DNA of 64,000 nt. It comes from Adiantum capillus-veneris (lineage: Eukaryota; Streptophyta; Polypodiopsida; Polypodiales; Pteridaceae). Every line of letters begins with the position of its first letter. Position 1 is the stretch's first letter. The DNA is taken from positions 64,619,753 through 64,683,752 of the forward strand of contig CM043959.1 in NCBI GenBank assembly GCA_014529385.2, read 5' to 3'. Below are positions 36,337 to 49,392 of the stretch, piece by piece. The position numbers and the translations under genes are program-made. The notes under the pieces are model-generated. The model was not told the origin of the DNA. It searched no databases and saw only the letters and a program-made list of their open reading frames with translations.

Positions 36337-36392
36337 AATTTCAAGAATGGGATTTGAACCCACGCCCTTTTGCACCTTAGAGGATAGCAACG
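36337..36392 (-). pseudogene. tRNA-Leu-like 3' half
   Basis: The minus strand reads CCTCTAAGGTGCAAAAGGGC and then a T-arm GTGGGTTCAAATCCCAT, like the variable arm and T-arm of plant tRNA-Leu. The upstream 5' half does not fold as a tRNA. It lies seven bases from the tRNA-Tyr-like sequence, on the same strand. Confidence 0.5.
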
Positions 36393-38131
36393 AATTACCG
36401 TATTAACAGTTATCAATTGCATTGAAGAAACCTGTGATTATCTCTCTTGTTGCCAATTGTCAACTATTACAGGGATAAGGAAGTTCGGACATCGGGTCAA
36501 AAACTCAATTTTCTCGTAGCTCAACTGCTTAATCGATCGTGGGGCAAAAATTCAATTTTCTTGTAAGTCAACTACTCAATTGATCGCCAAACTTCAACCA
36601 TGCTTGGGTACTGCACTTTCAGATTGGACAACCATCAATCATCGAGCTAAGTACAAATTACTTAAATTATTACCTTTATTTTCTCATTATTTTGCATACC
36701 AATCATTTATACCTATGTATGTAGCCATTTAAATAAATAAATAAATATATATATATATATAAACATCCACAAAGAAAAAAATTATATTGGAAACTCGACT
36801 TGAGCAGCTCATTACATCTAGTTTGAACATGATGGATTGACATTAGAGGTCATGCTACTCTTCTCTCTTCACCTTAGGATATCCCAAACATATGTCATCA
36901 TATGGGACGCATATTAAATACATAGTATATTGACTGTTTGTCTTCACATATGATGATTAACTCGGGCTCTCTTTCTAACACTTAAGAAAAAGATTGATTC
37001 ACATTTTATGCCATTATATTATTTTATCATGTGTTTCCTTCCAAGATGTCTTCTAGATAATGATACCCATTAATGTATTATACTGCTATGACTCTATTTC
37101 TAGCAGCTTTGGTCACTTACTAGACCCCTGAAGTTTACTTTAGCATACATTGATCCTAAATTTCATAATCATGGCATAAAAAGTTTATGTAGATAAAGCA
37201 CTTATCCATCATATCTAAGCTAGTATTTAAAACTTTCCCTCACTCATTATGGTTCTTCACCGAGACTTTGTATAGCTACTAATCACGACCAAGCAATCTT
37301 GTTCTTAGCTATTTTTGACAAGTATTATACATTCCACTCTGACAGTGGAAGCGAATTAACAACTATGTGGATCTTCTTTGAACATGCCCACCAAAGTTGA
37401 TCATGCCATGACCAGGACCAATCCAACACGAGTCTACATATCAAATAAATTGATAAGTGTCTTTTCTAACTATGAAACTTCTTCCAAAGATCTGCTTTGA
37501 AGTTACAAAGGTTATCAATTTATAGCTATCCAAATTAATAAGCTGTCAGATTAGGGCTATATTGGACACATAGCATGCTTGGTGTGTTTGTGAATATGAT
37601 TGTTCCCTTTTAATTTTTCTCCTTTCTCTCTCTTTAGAACAAAAATTATTGACAATCATGGTAATAATCATTTTTGTTATCATTTATGAATGATTACTTG
37701 ACAATTTGTGGTTTCTCATTGATCACTCCATGTTATATGTTTTTCAATCTTCATGCTAGTAACCAAGGCAAAAAGGCCATTTTCCCTTCTAGATCACAAA
37801 GCCAATCACTCTTTAATACAAATTGTCTCAAGAATTGTGAGCTCCAAACTTAGATCAGTATTTAGTTTATAATGGTTTACACTCTCTATGAAAAGGTCGA
37901 ATGCCAAGTAATTGATTTGCTAGTAAAATGACATCATTAACTTTATTTCCTACTAGTATGCTAATTGAATTTCTAGATAGACATATTTATATCATGAAAC
38001 ACACCCATTGCTCAATAATAGCCTTTATATACTTGATGGAGAAATGGAATTCAACAAGTCACTAGAGTATTGTATCCTGCACTTACTTACATTGCAACAT
38101 CGAGCTTACTAGCCTATGAGTTACTAAATTT
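36393..38131. other. AT-rich unassigned sequence
   Basis: No coding frame, LTR end or RNA gene recognised. Contains a short AAAT/TA repeat around 36730-36765. Confidence 0.5.
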
Positions 38132-38427
38132 TTGGTTGAAGTTTTACTTTTAGATATTCCCATTTGTGGACACTCTTTGTGCCTCTTCTATGGTTTTAAT
38201 GCAGGATATGCTAGGCAGAGAACTATTAAAATTTTGTATATTCTCTCTACCCAAGCATATTTAAATAGGATGCCTAACCTTCTAACGAATAATTTCCCTT
38301 CACACTGTCACATTCACAATACTTTTTACATTAGTTTATTACGACCCTTTCAAGGACCCCTACCAACACATCTTATATATGAAGAACCACCCACACTTGT
38401 AGATCAAGAAGAGTAAATCATACCTGA
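38132..38427 (+). pseudogene. Gypsy polyprotein C-terminal remnant, left part
   Basis: The frame ends HNTFYISLLRPFQG...EEPPTLVDQEE, the linker between integrase and chromodomain in gypsy polyproteins, followed by a stop. It is cut at 38427 by copy B and resumes after 49957. Confidence 0.7.
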
Positions 38428-38737
38428 TGTTAACCCTCATGCATAGTCCTATCACCTAAGACAGACGTCGTATTATTTATTTGGTAGAGTCAGGTACCGG
38501 GCTTGTCGGTCCAACAAGAAAAGGGTAAGAGTGATCGCCGATGAGAGGCACACTCTAACTGAAACATTTAAGGGATTAGTTGGGTAAGCACGGGCGCCCA
38601 AGTGTGAATGGGGTGAGCTCATATGAAAGTCAACTAAACCTAAAATTCACTCATTCTCTCATTTGTGCAATTGAAGAGTGCTCTTGCTCCATCTCCATCT
38701 TCTCCTTCTTCATCTCCTTGTGTGTGTGTGTATGAGT

Positions 38738-38775
<38 letters not shown>

Positions 38776-39020
38776 GTGTGCGATCGAGCATTGCAACGAC
38801 AGCACGGCGACGATGAAGCGGTTGAGCGCGGTGCAGCGGCGGCTCCTTCTTCTTCGTGGAGAGGAATCCTCCACGACAGCAAGCGTAGAGCGGTGAGTAA
38901 CACACCATCTCCATCTTCGAGTTTACTAATTTAGGCTAGTTGTGTGCTTGGAGCCATTTGTGGCTCACACACAGTGTATCGGCAAGTTCCTTACATTGAC
39001 ACATGCGACAGACGCGCACA
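38428..39020 (+). repeat. Copy B 5' LTR
   Basis: 593 bp, starting TGTTAACCCTCATGC and ending GACGCGCACA. Contains a GA microsatellite at about 38739-38771. Confidence 0.9.
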
Positions 39021-39040
39021 TTTTTGGTGCCGCTGTCGGA
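39021..39040 (+). other. Copy B primer-binding site
   Basis: TTTTTGGTGCCGCTGTCGGA immediately follows the LTR. It resembles the TGGCGCCGTTGCCGGGGA site of plant Tat/Athila elements. Confidence 0.8.
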
Positions 39041-39208
39041 GAATGCCATACAGTAAGCTTGAATGGCACTCTGTGCTGCTTTGTGGTGCAATTCAATTGT
39101 AGGAAAGGTAGAGAAGGAAGTGTGTATATTGAAAAGAAGGAGTTTGTTTTGCTGTTGTGTATTATTTTGTTAATAAGGAATTGAAAGGTACTGTGTTTTC
39201 TTTGTTAA

Positions 39209-40543
39209 CACTAAGTTGGTAACCTAACAGGACATAAAAGTGTCCTTTTAGGGTTTTGAAAAAAACCTCCAAAACCATAGTAGATCCACTCATTTTGTAA
39301 AATCCTTTCATGAGGTTATAGTTCAAGGCCTACTACACATGGAAAAAATAAGAAACTTGTAAAATTTCTCATCTTTTGGTCACACCAAGCCTCCAAAGTT
39401 GATGGACTAGTACATTTTCATCAAAACAATCATTTCTTACGTTTTGTTGCATAAAAATAAGATTAGGGATTTTTGTAGGACTTGAGATAAATTCCCTAGT
39501 TAACCTTAATGGGTTGGTGATCAGAACATATGATTGCTTCTCACTCACTATTTTTTGTTTTGCCAAAAGAAATAGGTACAAAAAAGTTGAATCTTTACCA
39601 TTCTGTACACCTATCATCAAAGTTTCTATAGCCACGCTCAATACAAATAATATATGCATGTTTTCTTAGGTCCCTATTGTCCTTTAGGTTCATAAGGAGC
39701 CATGGAGCATGTCAAAAAAATAATACATCTCTTACCAAGGGGAATCTTGGGGACAAAGATGAAGTGCTAAGTACAACAAACATGAGAAAACTGGGTTCAA
39801 CATTATGAGTTGTAGAATCCCATAGAAACTATTCAATATCTAGCCAAATTTGATCCTTATGACTAGATATGGTTACTACCTACAAAATGCATGTAGTTGT
39901 CACAAGAAACTAACAATATTGAAAAAGCTATACTTGATATACTAGAATGTTTTGTTTTCCTCTATAAGAAAAAATCAACCATCGTTGTCTACTATGCAAA
40001 ATAGGGTATTAGGTGCCCCAAAACTCAAGGAATATTAGCTTTATGTTACAATATACGACATAGAAAATCAAAACTGCATTTGGATATCATGAAAGCCACC
40101 AAAAAAATCATAGAAGAGCTAAAATTGGCTAAAAAACAGGATTTGACAATTTTTGTAATTTGGTCATAACTTACAACTTTAACATTTATTTCTCCCTAGA
40201 AGCATCAGGACATGTTGAGGACTACTAAAGATAGTTCTCTAGCATTATAGACCTCACAAACATGAATTCTAGAGTGGTATAGTTACAAAAAGTTGAAAAA
40301 AGCCAAAAACAGGACTCGTTTTTTCACAGTTTAGGTTGTGAAATGTTGTGCAAGGACAACGTTAAAGATGGAATTGATATTCCAAAAAAATGTCGAGTTT
40401 TTTTCAACTCATGAGACAACTTTCTAGACAGATAGCACCTCAAAATCCATTTTGAAACTCTTGACATAATTCAAGAAAAATGGTCACTTAAAAGGACATA
40501 AAAGTGTCCCAGGACATAAAAGTCTCCCATTACCAACCTAGTG
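39209..40543. mobile_element. TTAA-flanked inverted-repeat element, copy 1
   Basis: 1,335 bp, beginning CACTAAGTTGGTAA and ending TTACCAACCTAGTG (14-bp inverted ends, one mismatch). TTAA lies directly outside on both sides (39205-39208 and 40544-40547). A palindromic motif GGACATAAAAGTGTCC lies near each end and is tandemly doubled at the right end. A 96-codon minus-strand frame (39369-39659) lacks any transposase motif I know. The TTAA duplication suggests piggyBac-like transposition. The CACTA start recalls the CACTA superfamily, but those make 3-bp duplications. Confidence 0.85.
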
Positions 40544-40547
40544 TTAA

Positions 40548-41275
40548 TAAGGTTTTGAAAGGTACTGTGTTTTCTCTGTGATGATAAGGTGTTAGTATTA
40601 AGGTTGTAGATCCATAATATTAGTTCTATGTAAAGTACAGTAAGTAATTATGTTAGCTAGTGAGTTGCTGTAGTAGTGTGTTAATGTGTAACAGTAGCTG
40701 TATTAGTGGTAAGTAGGTAGGTTAGGCGTGTGTGTGCTCGCGCGCACATCACGGCCGCGGGAGGGCCGCAGTGACCTTATCCCAAAAAAAAAAAAGGTAG
40801 GACCGAGATCAGGAATATCCCTCGGACCCAAGCCCAAGCTCATGCTCAAGCTCAGGCCTCAGTCGCCCTTTAAAATTACGTATTTTAGCTTCACACGTAA
40901 CTAAAAATCGACCTTTTTCAGGACCAACGGAGCTTCAAGCGACCGAACGTTGTGCTGTAAAGCACACCGCGACCCAGTGATATGCTCGTTTCGAGCTATC
41001 ACACACTTTAATCAAAAAACTGATCATTAAAAAACATCAAAAAACGAGTGAAAATGGACGCCTAAAAAAGTAACCGATTAACCTTCGAGGTTATTCGTTG
41101 ACGCTTGTAGGGTGCCAAAGGCACATGCATCTGTGCTTTGGTCGTGTGCTAGAGACGGAGCAACTAGAGAGAATTTTGACTTATGCGAGTTCTCATTATC
41201 CACCTACCTTAGGTTCCGGGCCCTCGCGGGGACCCAAACATAGCGGCTAGTGACTCTTCCTCTGACTACGACGTC
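40548..41275 (+). other. Copy B leader
   Basis: Non-coding sequence between the inserted element and the first Gag frame. Contains a poly-A run and a GC-rich CGCGCACATCACGGCCGCGG segment. Confidence 0.6.
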
Positions 41276-42838
41276 ATGGAGGGTTTCCCAATGCCTAATC
41301 CCGATAGCTTAAGCCAAGACATGCATATCATGGGCCCACGGTCCGGGCCGAGCATGCTTAGCCGCTTGAAGAAAACCTTTAGTAGAGCCACTCGCTCCGA
41401 ACATGGAGCTAATGATGTAAATGAGAGGGGTGGGGAAGTAAATTTGCCATTCATGGCCAACGTAGACCCTATGCCCTTAGAGAGTGTGCACGTGAATACT
41501 TCATTCACTGCACCCCCTGACTCTTTAGAGCTATTCCCCTCCGAGGTCATATTACCCGATGGTAGAAGCCTTGGCGAAGTGCAAGAGGTTGAGCGATATA
41601 TCATTGCGGCTAGGGAAAAGGAAATCGAGAGCTTATGCAAGGCAGAGCAACGAAGAGAGTTAAAAGCAAAAGCTCCTATGTCAATATCTTTGCTAGGAGC
41701 AATCGAGTGCTCTGAAATTAGCGACCACTAAGGGTCAACCCATAGAGAGCCACATTACATCTAGTTCAAAGGACACCCCTAGCACCTCAAGAGTAGATGG
41801 AGCGTTCTTAAATAACTGGGAGTACGAGCTACAAACGGAGACTCTAACCGACCTATACACATGTCACACCTATCACGTGGGTTGGTTAGATGTCCTACAA
41901 TCCACAATGGGTGCTACTAGTGTGGAGGATCAACGACAAAGAGTTTGTGAGGTCATCCATAGGGTTATTGAGCTAGAGAGACAGAACAAGGGGATCCACA
42001 TGCCTTCAATGGGTCTCATGAGATTCTTGGACACAGGGAAGACTAAACAACCGACCTTATCGCAAATGGAGACTCCCTCGGTAAGTCCGATGGATCCTCC
42101 ATATGTTGTTTCGCCAGGGGTCTCAGTGCAATCTGAGCCCACAAGTGATAGCTTTACCTTTCCAAGTCTAGCTCATCTTTCCCTTGATGACACCACGGCT
42201 ACCATGCCTACCCCAATGATGGGAATGCCAAGAAACACGCCATGGACCTCATTTGTTAGTAAAGCACCACTACATGGTAGCTCAATGCCTGCAAAACAGT
42301 ACCTACAAGTGTGTACCAATCGTATGCACCTATGGGTCATTGCACTCATGTAGCCCCTACCCCTCCCATTGTTTTAACAACCTATACTCCACAACCACAA
42401 CACCCAAGCTCTTATTTCCATGGGACCATAGCGGCTAGCATTAGCATGTCACATTCGATGTCTGCTATGCATAGGGCCACACATATGAACTTTGGGCCGC
42501 CACATGGCACAACACCATACCAAACGTGGAACCCAAGGGCTTCCTATGCGCCAAGCCCAATGCCAATACCTACTCCACATGTAGTCTCTAGAGCGCCTTC
42601 ACCCACGGTGCCTACTCACTTAGGTCACTTGGCAACATTTGCTCAAGCTATCGATCGATGTATTGCTGAGAATATGCGTAACACGCCTAATAGAGAACCT
42701 AGAATTGAGGCTGTACAAATAGCCAAGGTCACACAAAAATTTAGTGGAGACGCGAATGTGAGAAAGCATATCGAAGTGTTTGAACAAATATGCGATTCTC
42801 TAGGAGAACACAATGACCTGCATAAGAGTAATTCTTAA
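41276..42838 (+). pseudogene. Copy B Gag, N-terminal part
   Basis: Three overlapping frames (41276-41731, 41877-42353, 42311-42838) form the N-terminal Gag. There is an acidic/basic start, a long Pro/Ser/Thr/His/Met-rich middle (low complexity, likely disordered), then a capsid-like start around KFSGDANVRKHIEVFEQIC. Frameshifts separate them. The last frame ends where the second inverted-repeat element begins. Confidence 0.75.
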
Positions 42839-44147
42839 CACTAAGTTGGTAACCTAACAGGACATAAAAGTGTCCTTTCAGGGTTTTGAAAAAAACCTCC
42901 AAAACCATAGTAGATCCATTCATTTTGTAAAATCCTTTCATGAGGTTGTAGTTCAAGGCCTACTACACATGGAAAAAATAAGAAACTTGTAAAATTTCTC
43001 ATCTTTTGGTCACACCAAGCCTCCAAAGTTGATGGACCAGTACATTTTCATCAAAACAGTCATTTCTTACGTTTTGTTGCATAAAAATAAGATTAGGGAT
43101 TTTTGTAGGACTTGAGATAAATTCCCTAGTTAACTTCAATGGGTTGGTGATCAGAACATGTGATTGCTTCTCACTCACTATTTGTTGTTTTGCCAAAAGA
43201 AATAGGTACAAAAAGTTGAATTTTTACCATTCTGTACACCTATCATCAAAGTTTCTATAGCCACGCTCAATACAAATAATATATGCATGTTTTCTTAGTT
43301 CCCTATTGTCCTTTAGGTTCATAAGGAGCCATGGAGCATGTTAAAAGAATAATTCATCTCTTACTAAGGGGAATCTTGGGGACAAAGATGAAGCACTAAA
43401 TACAGCAAACATGAAAAAACTGGGTTCAACATTATGAGTTGTAGAATCCCATAGAAACTATTCAATATCTAGCCAAATTTGATCCTTATGACTAGATATG
43501 GTTACTACCTACAAAATGCATGTAGTTGTCACAAGAAACTAACAATATTGAAAAAGCTATACTTGATATACTAGAATGTTTTGTTTTCTCTATAATTGAA
43601 AAAATCAACCATCGTTGTCTACTTTGCAAAATAGGGTATTAGGTGCCCCAAAACTCAAGGAATATTAGCTTTATGTTACAATATGCGACATAGAAAATCA
43701 AAACTGCATTTGGATATCATGAAAGCCACCAAAAAAATCATAGAAGAGCTAAAATTGGCTAAAAAACAGGATTTGACAATTTTTGTAATTTGGTCATAAC
43801 TTACAACTTTAACATTTATTTCTCCCTAGAAGCATCAGGACATGTTGAGGACTACTAAAGATAGTTCTCTAGCATTATAGACCTCACAAACATGAATTCT
43901 AGAGTGGTATAGTTGCAAAAAGCCAAAAACAGGAACCATTTTTTCACACAGTTTAGGTTGTGAAATGTTGTGCAAGGACAAGGTTAAAGATGGAATTGAT
44001 ATTCCAAAAAAATGTCGAGTTTTTTTCAGGTCATGAGACAACTTTTTAAACAGATAGCACCTCAAAATCCATTTTGAAACTCTTGACATAATTCAAGGAA
44101 AATGGTCACTTAACAGGACATAAAAGTGTCCCATTACCAACCTAGTG
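42839..44147. mobile_element. TTAA-flanked inverted-repeat element, copy 2
   Basis: 1,309 bp, a few percent different by eye from 39209-40543, with the same CACTA...TAGTG inverted ends. TTAA sits at 42835-42838 and 44148-44151. It splits the Gag capsid region of copy B. With one TTAA counted, the Gag reading phase on the left matches that on the right, as expected for a clean insertion, although a stop codon now lies at the junction. Confidence 0.87.
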
Positions 44148-44151
44148 TTAA

Positions 44152-45933
44152 AGCCTAACCTTAAGTGGGAAGGCAGGGGATTGGTATAGAACCCTAAGGG
44201 TGGAAGAAAAAACGATTTACCCTACTCTTAGGAGATTGTTCTTGAAAGAATACATACGAGAGGGAGTACTTTGGGGTGTAGCCTCTCAGCTCTAGAAAGC
44301 CCAACGAGAGGAAGGAGAGTCGGTGAGAGACTTTATTAGTCGCTTGAAGCATTTGAATTCTTGTTGTAATCCAAATGAGCGCTTCAATAATAATCAATTG
44401 CTTGATAGATTCATTAGGGGATTACGACATGAGGATATTTACAATGGCCTAGTCATTAGAGGTATCACCACTTGGGAAGCAGTCACCACCAATGCGATCC
44501 AATTGGAGGATAATTTAATGATTCAAAGAGAAAGAGTGTCTATTGAGCCTAAATCTATTAGCTCGCAAGCATCGGGGCATCAGCCAATGACCCTAAATCC
44601 TATTGCTAAGGAGCAAAAGATATCTGAGATGACTTTAGCAGATCTCACCAAGGCCATTCAAGAGAGCCTTAGAGATAATCGTGCTCCCCAAAACAATCAT
44701 ATGTATCCAAGAAGGGAGCAACAATGGTGCTCAGTATGCTATGGACCGCATAGTACCAGTGAATGCCCTACTTTTAGAGTAAAATTCAATGGGAATTGCA
44801 ATGCCTGTGGGATGTATGGTCATCAAGCTAAGGATTGCATAGTATTTAAGCGCGCGATGGCCAATACACCAACCTTAGCATGGACAGACACACCTCGAGT
44901 GCCTACATTGATGCCGACCCCACCTCTTAAACAAACATCACAACACATGGTTCCTAGGGCCCAAAATGTTGGTCAAGCAACACCCTTACCACCTCCAGTG
45001 CTAGGACTGCAACCACCACATCCGAGAATCACTTTTGTGAATCAAGTGGGTTGTGAGTCATCTATTGCTTGTTTGGAAGGTTGTGAGGAAGATAGAGATC
45101 CTAATATTGCCTATGGGATGGATGTGCTTGAAGAAAGTCCACAATACTACATGGAGGACTATTGGGGACAAGTCAAACATGTCTATCAAGTAGCTGCTCT
45201 TGCTGCAAGAGGCCAAAATATCAATTACATTGCTAAGAGACCACCTCTTCAATGCTATGAGTGCGGAGGTCCGCATCGTGTGGCCGAGTGTCCTATTAGG
45301 CTACAAAAGAACGCCACACTAATGCAAGCCAATCAAGCGAGCACGTCTACAATGCCGATACTCATGTGTAATCGATGTGGCATAAATCATTTGATTGCCC
45401 AATGTGCAAATAATCCAAATGCACCGAAGATCACGCCATTAAACTTGATTGAAGTTACCGAGGAGCCATCACAAAGTACACCTGTGGTACCAATAAACGT
45501 ACTCACACGTTCGATGCTCCCAAAACAAAATTATATTCTCGAGGAAAGAGACATGGCATCAATTGCCCAATCTCAGAAAAAGAAGAAAACACGAAGGAAT
45601 AGATCGCAGAAAGCAGCGAAGTCAGACCCCAGTTCAAAAACCAACATAGGGACTGGTGACGACCCCGTATATATGAAAGACGCTGAAGAGGATTCTGATT
45701 CAGGTGAAACCATGGAGACCAAAACGACCACTAAGATAGAAACCAACAAGGAAGATCTTCATGAGCCACAATGGCCAGGATCCAAGAAGAAGATAGGAAC
45801 TTATCCAAACCCTACAGAGGAGATCGAGCGAGTCAAGCAATTAAGGAGTTTGGTAGAAGATACCCAAAGGGATCTAGAACCAGCACCTACGCAGATCCAG
45901 ATTACAGACACAGTGTTTCCTACACAACAATAA
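44152..45933 (+). pseudogene. Copy B Gag, C-terminal part with four zinc knuckles
   Basis: The Gag frame resumes (AGDWYRTLR, KEYIREG), has one stop near 44294, then an open run from 44323 for 536 codons. Four CX2C-type knuckles appear: CSVCYGPHSTSECP, CNACGMYGHQAKDC, CYECGGPHRVAECP and CNRCGINHLIAQC. A Lys/Arg-rich nucleic-acid-binding stretch follows. Plant LTR-element Gags usually have one or two such knuckles. It ends in a stop at 45931-45933. Confidence 0.85.
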
Positions 45934-47737
45934 CCTCACCAAGTCCATAGACCCTTAGCCATACCTAGTGTCGTCCGAGAAGAAAGTGACTTAAAGTCAT
46001 GGGAAAGTGGGCGTACTCACTTCTTGATGGAAAGAATGTTTACAGAGGGAATACTTGATCCTATCGAAGCAATGGAGATGCCATCTTCCCCACATCAAGG
46101 GATTGAAGCCCAAAAGGTGCCGTTAAACATTGCCAAATTGATGGATTTCATGTCTTCAGAAGTTAGAACCACCATCATGTCCAAACTATATAAAGACCTT
46201 GAGCTAGTCTCAACTCTTCGAGCCTTCCTCAATGGAGAACTAAAGTTTGGGCTACTACAATTTGCACGGATGGATGGAGTTGGGGAGATGCCAATAGAGG
46301 AGGAACACTTAGATCCACAACCCAATCTAGATGAGAACCTTGTTATAGAAATACATGTTAACAAGTTGGGACAATACTTTGAGGGTGATGAATCCAATGC
46401 GACCATACCAATCACTACTAAGGGATTAACTGAAGGGAATCCTTGATGGTGGCGATGGGGCTAGCATTGTGACTAAAAAATGATGGGAAGCTATGGGAAG
46501 ACCTCACCTTGGGACCACAACCATAGTAGTGAAGATGGCCAATGGGTCTATTGTTAAACCTATTGGGATGCTAGAAGATCTCGAGATCAAGGTCTTTGGA
46601 CATAAAATAAGAATTACCTTCATGGTTATGGATTTCTCCAAGCACACTCTGGCATCGGAGATGATCTTAGGACGTACTTTCATGAGGGAAGCAAAAATGG
46701 TGCATGACTAGTCTAAAAACCGTGTCTACCTACAGTTCCAAGATTCTGTCATTCGAGTGGATCTTGTAACTGGTCGAGCACATCTCCTAGGAAACAAGTT
46801 TGTAATTGATCATAGATCTGAGACCACAGCTCACTCGACCCCATTGCAATATTGTTACACGTGTAAAGAGGACACTGATGTTGAGGAAGATTCTTCTTAT
46901 ATGGACGTACTACCTGGGATTACTGAGTCAGACAATGTGGATTGGGTCCACCTAGCAGCAACCATAGACACTTGGGGAAACAGGGGGATGACATGGGTAA
47001 CACCCGAGGGGGATGAAATGCCCGTACCCTTAAATATGCTACAAGAAATGCATATAGCTTCTGACAAGACTCAACCTAATATAACGAAGAAAACATACAT
47101 GTGGGTCCCTAAAGCTTCTTTAGCGACCATAGCTAGTGCTAAAAAATAGAATCCTTGTAAGAAATGTCCCACTCACTCCAAAAAATGTAAGGAAACGTGG
47201 CGGTGGATTCCTATACAACTATTGGAAGCCCAAGGCTACTATAAAGGAAATGATCAAATCTGGGTGCCAAAACGTAAATTGTGTTCTTGCTTGTCACCTG
47301 ACCCATGTGAGACCAATCCTATGGCTCCAAAATGAATTGAAGATCGCAGAAAGAAAAAAATCACGGAATGCTACACACCCACTCCAAAGATAGTTTGGGT
47401 TCCAAGGAAAAACCAATCTATTCGGCCTAGCTCAAGAACGGGGAAGTCAAATGAAGCTTCTTGCTCTTCATGTGGTTCCTATATGGAAATAGAAGCTTTG
47501 ACAAAACCTCCACCCACCATTGTACATATCCATACAAACAAGGAAGAGTTTGCACCTCCCGTTGTAAGTTCACCACGTACAACAACGTTGCAAATAAAAT
47601 CATGGGAGAGTCCCTTACCACCCTTGCAACTAGATGAAATGCATAGGGCGGTCGAAAACTATTGGTTAAAGCCTTCACCCATAACAACTTGGAACAATTG
47701 GTTTCAAAAGGTGACAACATCATTTCAAAAGGTATGA
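45934..47737 (+). pseudogene. Copy B retropepsin-like region and downstream frames
   Basis: The frames at 46024-46446 and 46493-46711 make a retropepsin-like domain; the active-site loop falls at the frame break near 46440-46475, and the later ILGRTFM motif is clear. Frames at 46757-47149 and 47483-47737 match copy A and have no known domain; one holds Cys/His-rich text near 47150-47330. No RT motif follows. Confidence 0.7.
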
Positions 47738-49392
47738 TCTACCCAAGGAAGGGGGGAGTGTTTGCAGACATCCATCATTGAATTATTTCCCTCTTACCCT
47801 TCTTTCCCTGACCTCTCAATCACCAATCTTAGGGAATGTATATATAAAGCCTTATACTCACAAAGAAGAAAAATAGTAAAGAGGAAGAGCAATTAGCAAA
47901 CGAGTGTGCACAATAAAAGTCAAAACATTGACCTAGACCTACACATTCACATCCGGTATACTGAAACAGAAACCTATGTCATCAAACAACTTTGATCCTC
48001 ATCACTCGAGTGATGGAGGTAGGAAGGATTAGTACGATAGGAGTGTTTCTGTTTTAGAGTTTAGTGATTAGCAAAGTTCTTTCTTCCCACTCATGCGCCT
48101 CCTAGAGGTATTCTTTGTGTTTCCTCGTGTGTACAGGAACGTGTTGCTGTGGTTAGGATTTGGACCTTCATGGAATCTTTCTCTTGTTCACACTTCAAAT
48201 CAAGCGCGATCATCAACACAAACAGGTGTTTCTTGTCCATTAGCATTGCCCCTTATCTTTTTGCATCCATGTTTGTCTGCTTTAATTGTAATTGATAGCA
48301 TAATATTCAACGCATTTGCTAGTATTAAACATTAAATTCAATGTAGTTTTTTGTCATAAGCACTTGTTTAGGTTTAAAAAATCAATCAGTCCGACTAAGC
48401 TAGTTTGACCAAACTAGGCGTTACAGATCTTCTCTTAATACCATGGGGAATGCCTTCCTAATAATCAATGGTTACTAAGGTTCTTAATCCGATTTAGGCA
48501 GCATTGTATGAAATGTACTAGGGCTTTTTAGTGGGCTTAGTCCCTATTGACCTTTAGCTTAAGTATTATAAAGGGAGTTTACTAGTGTGATGAGCCTGGG
48601 GAGGGTAGTAGTGCTATATAACCCCCCAAAGTTACAAAATTAAAATGTTGTAAACGAACAAAAATGAACAAACAAAAAAATAAAAGTGCCACAATATAAA
48701 ATCTTAAGCTGGAAGAGAAATCTCAGCTTGATTTGGTACTTCACTCACATGTATCGCCTATCGTACTAGAGCCCTAGAGGTTCCCAGTGTGGGCGCTTTT
48801 CCTCGAAAAGCAAAAAACCCAAGGCATACGTCAAAATAAGCACACACATCAAAATTGATACAATGTGAAAAGACTTTGGGGGGTCAAAGAAAAGGAAATA
48901 AGTCAGGCGATGATTTCATGAGCAATTCCTTTTATCGTAGCTTAACTACAAGGTCTTCTAGGTATAGCCTCTAGTCAGCCCTCAGACATGAAATACTTAG
49001 CTCTCGCGATTAAACAACCTAATTGACCAGAGAAATTGAAAAACTTGCCTATGGTATTAATAGTCGATCTTTAGTGCCTTTCGACCGTTAAATTAGCGAC
49101 CCCAGACTTGTTTAATTTTTTACCTTCCCAAATGTTTATGCATTTGATTATATTGCAATTTAATGTTTATTGCTAACAAATGGTTTAAAATTTTGCTACC
49201 AATCAATTTGTTTGCCTAAAACTACATATGCTTTTTAATTGTATATGAGAATGCAATTACTGTGCCAATGTTGTTTGATTTGCAGTGATTGAAGAAGGCT
49301 AAGGACATTCATCTCAAATGCTCTTCCACCTCGGCGAACAAGCTTCAACTCGATAGCTTCCGAGGACGGAATTTACATCAGGAATGGGGGCA
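47738..49392 (+). other. Copy B 3' internal non-coding region with polypurine tract
   Basis: Homologous to 14760-16600 of copy A but without the extra ORF. No long frame. Ends in AGGAATGGGGGCA just before the 3' LTR. Confidence 0.7.

Noticed and set aside
38640-38934. Ser-Leu and Ala-rich frames near 38.7 kb and their twins near 49.6 kb
   Set aside because: They lie within the copy B LTRs and come from the GA tract and GC-rich LTR sequence; presence in both LTRs reflects LTR identity, not coding conservation.
39369-39659. 96-codon minus-strand frame in the TTAA-flanked element as a transposase
   Set aside because: No catalytic motif, too short, and the second copy has a one-base change that shortens it; the differences between copies do not look protein-conserving.
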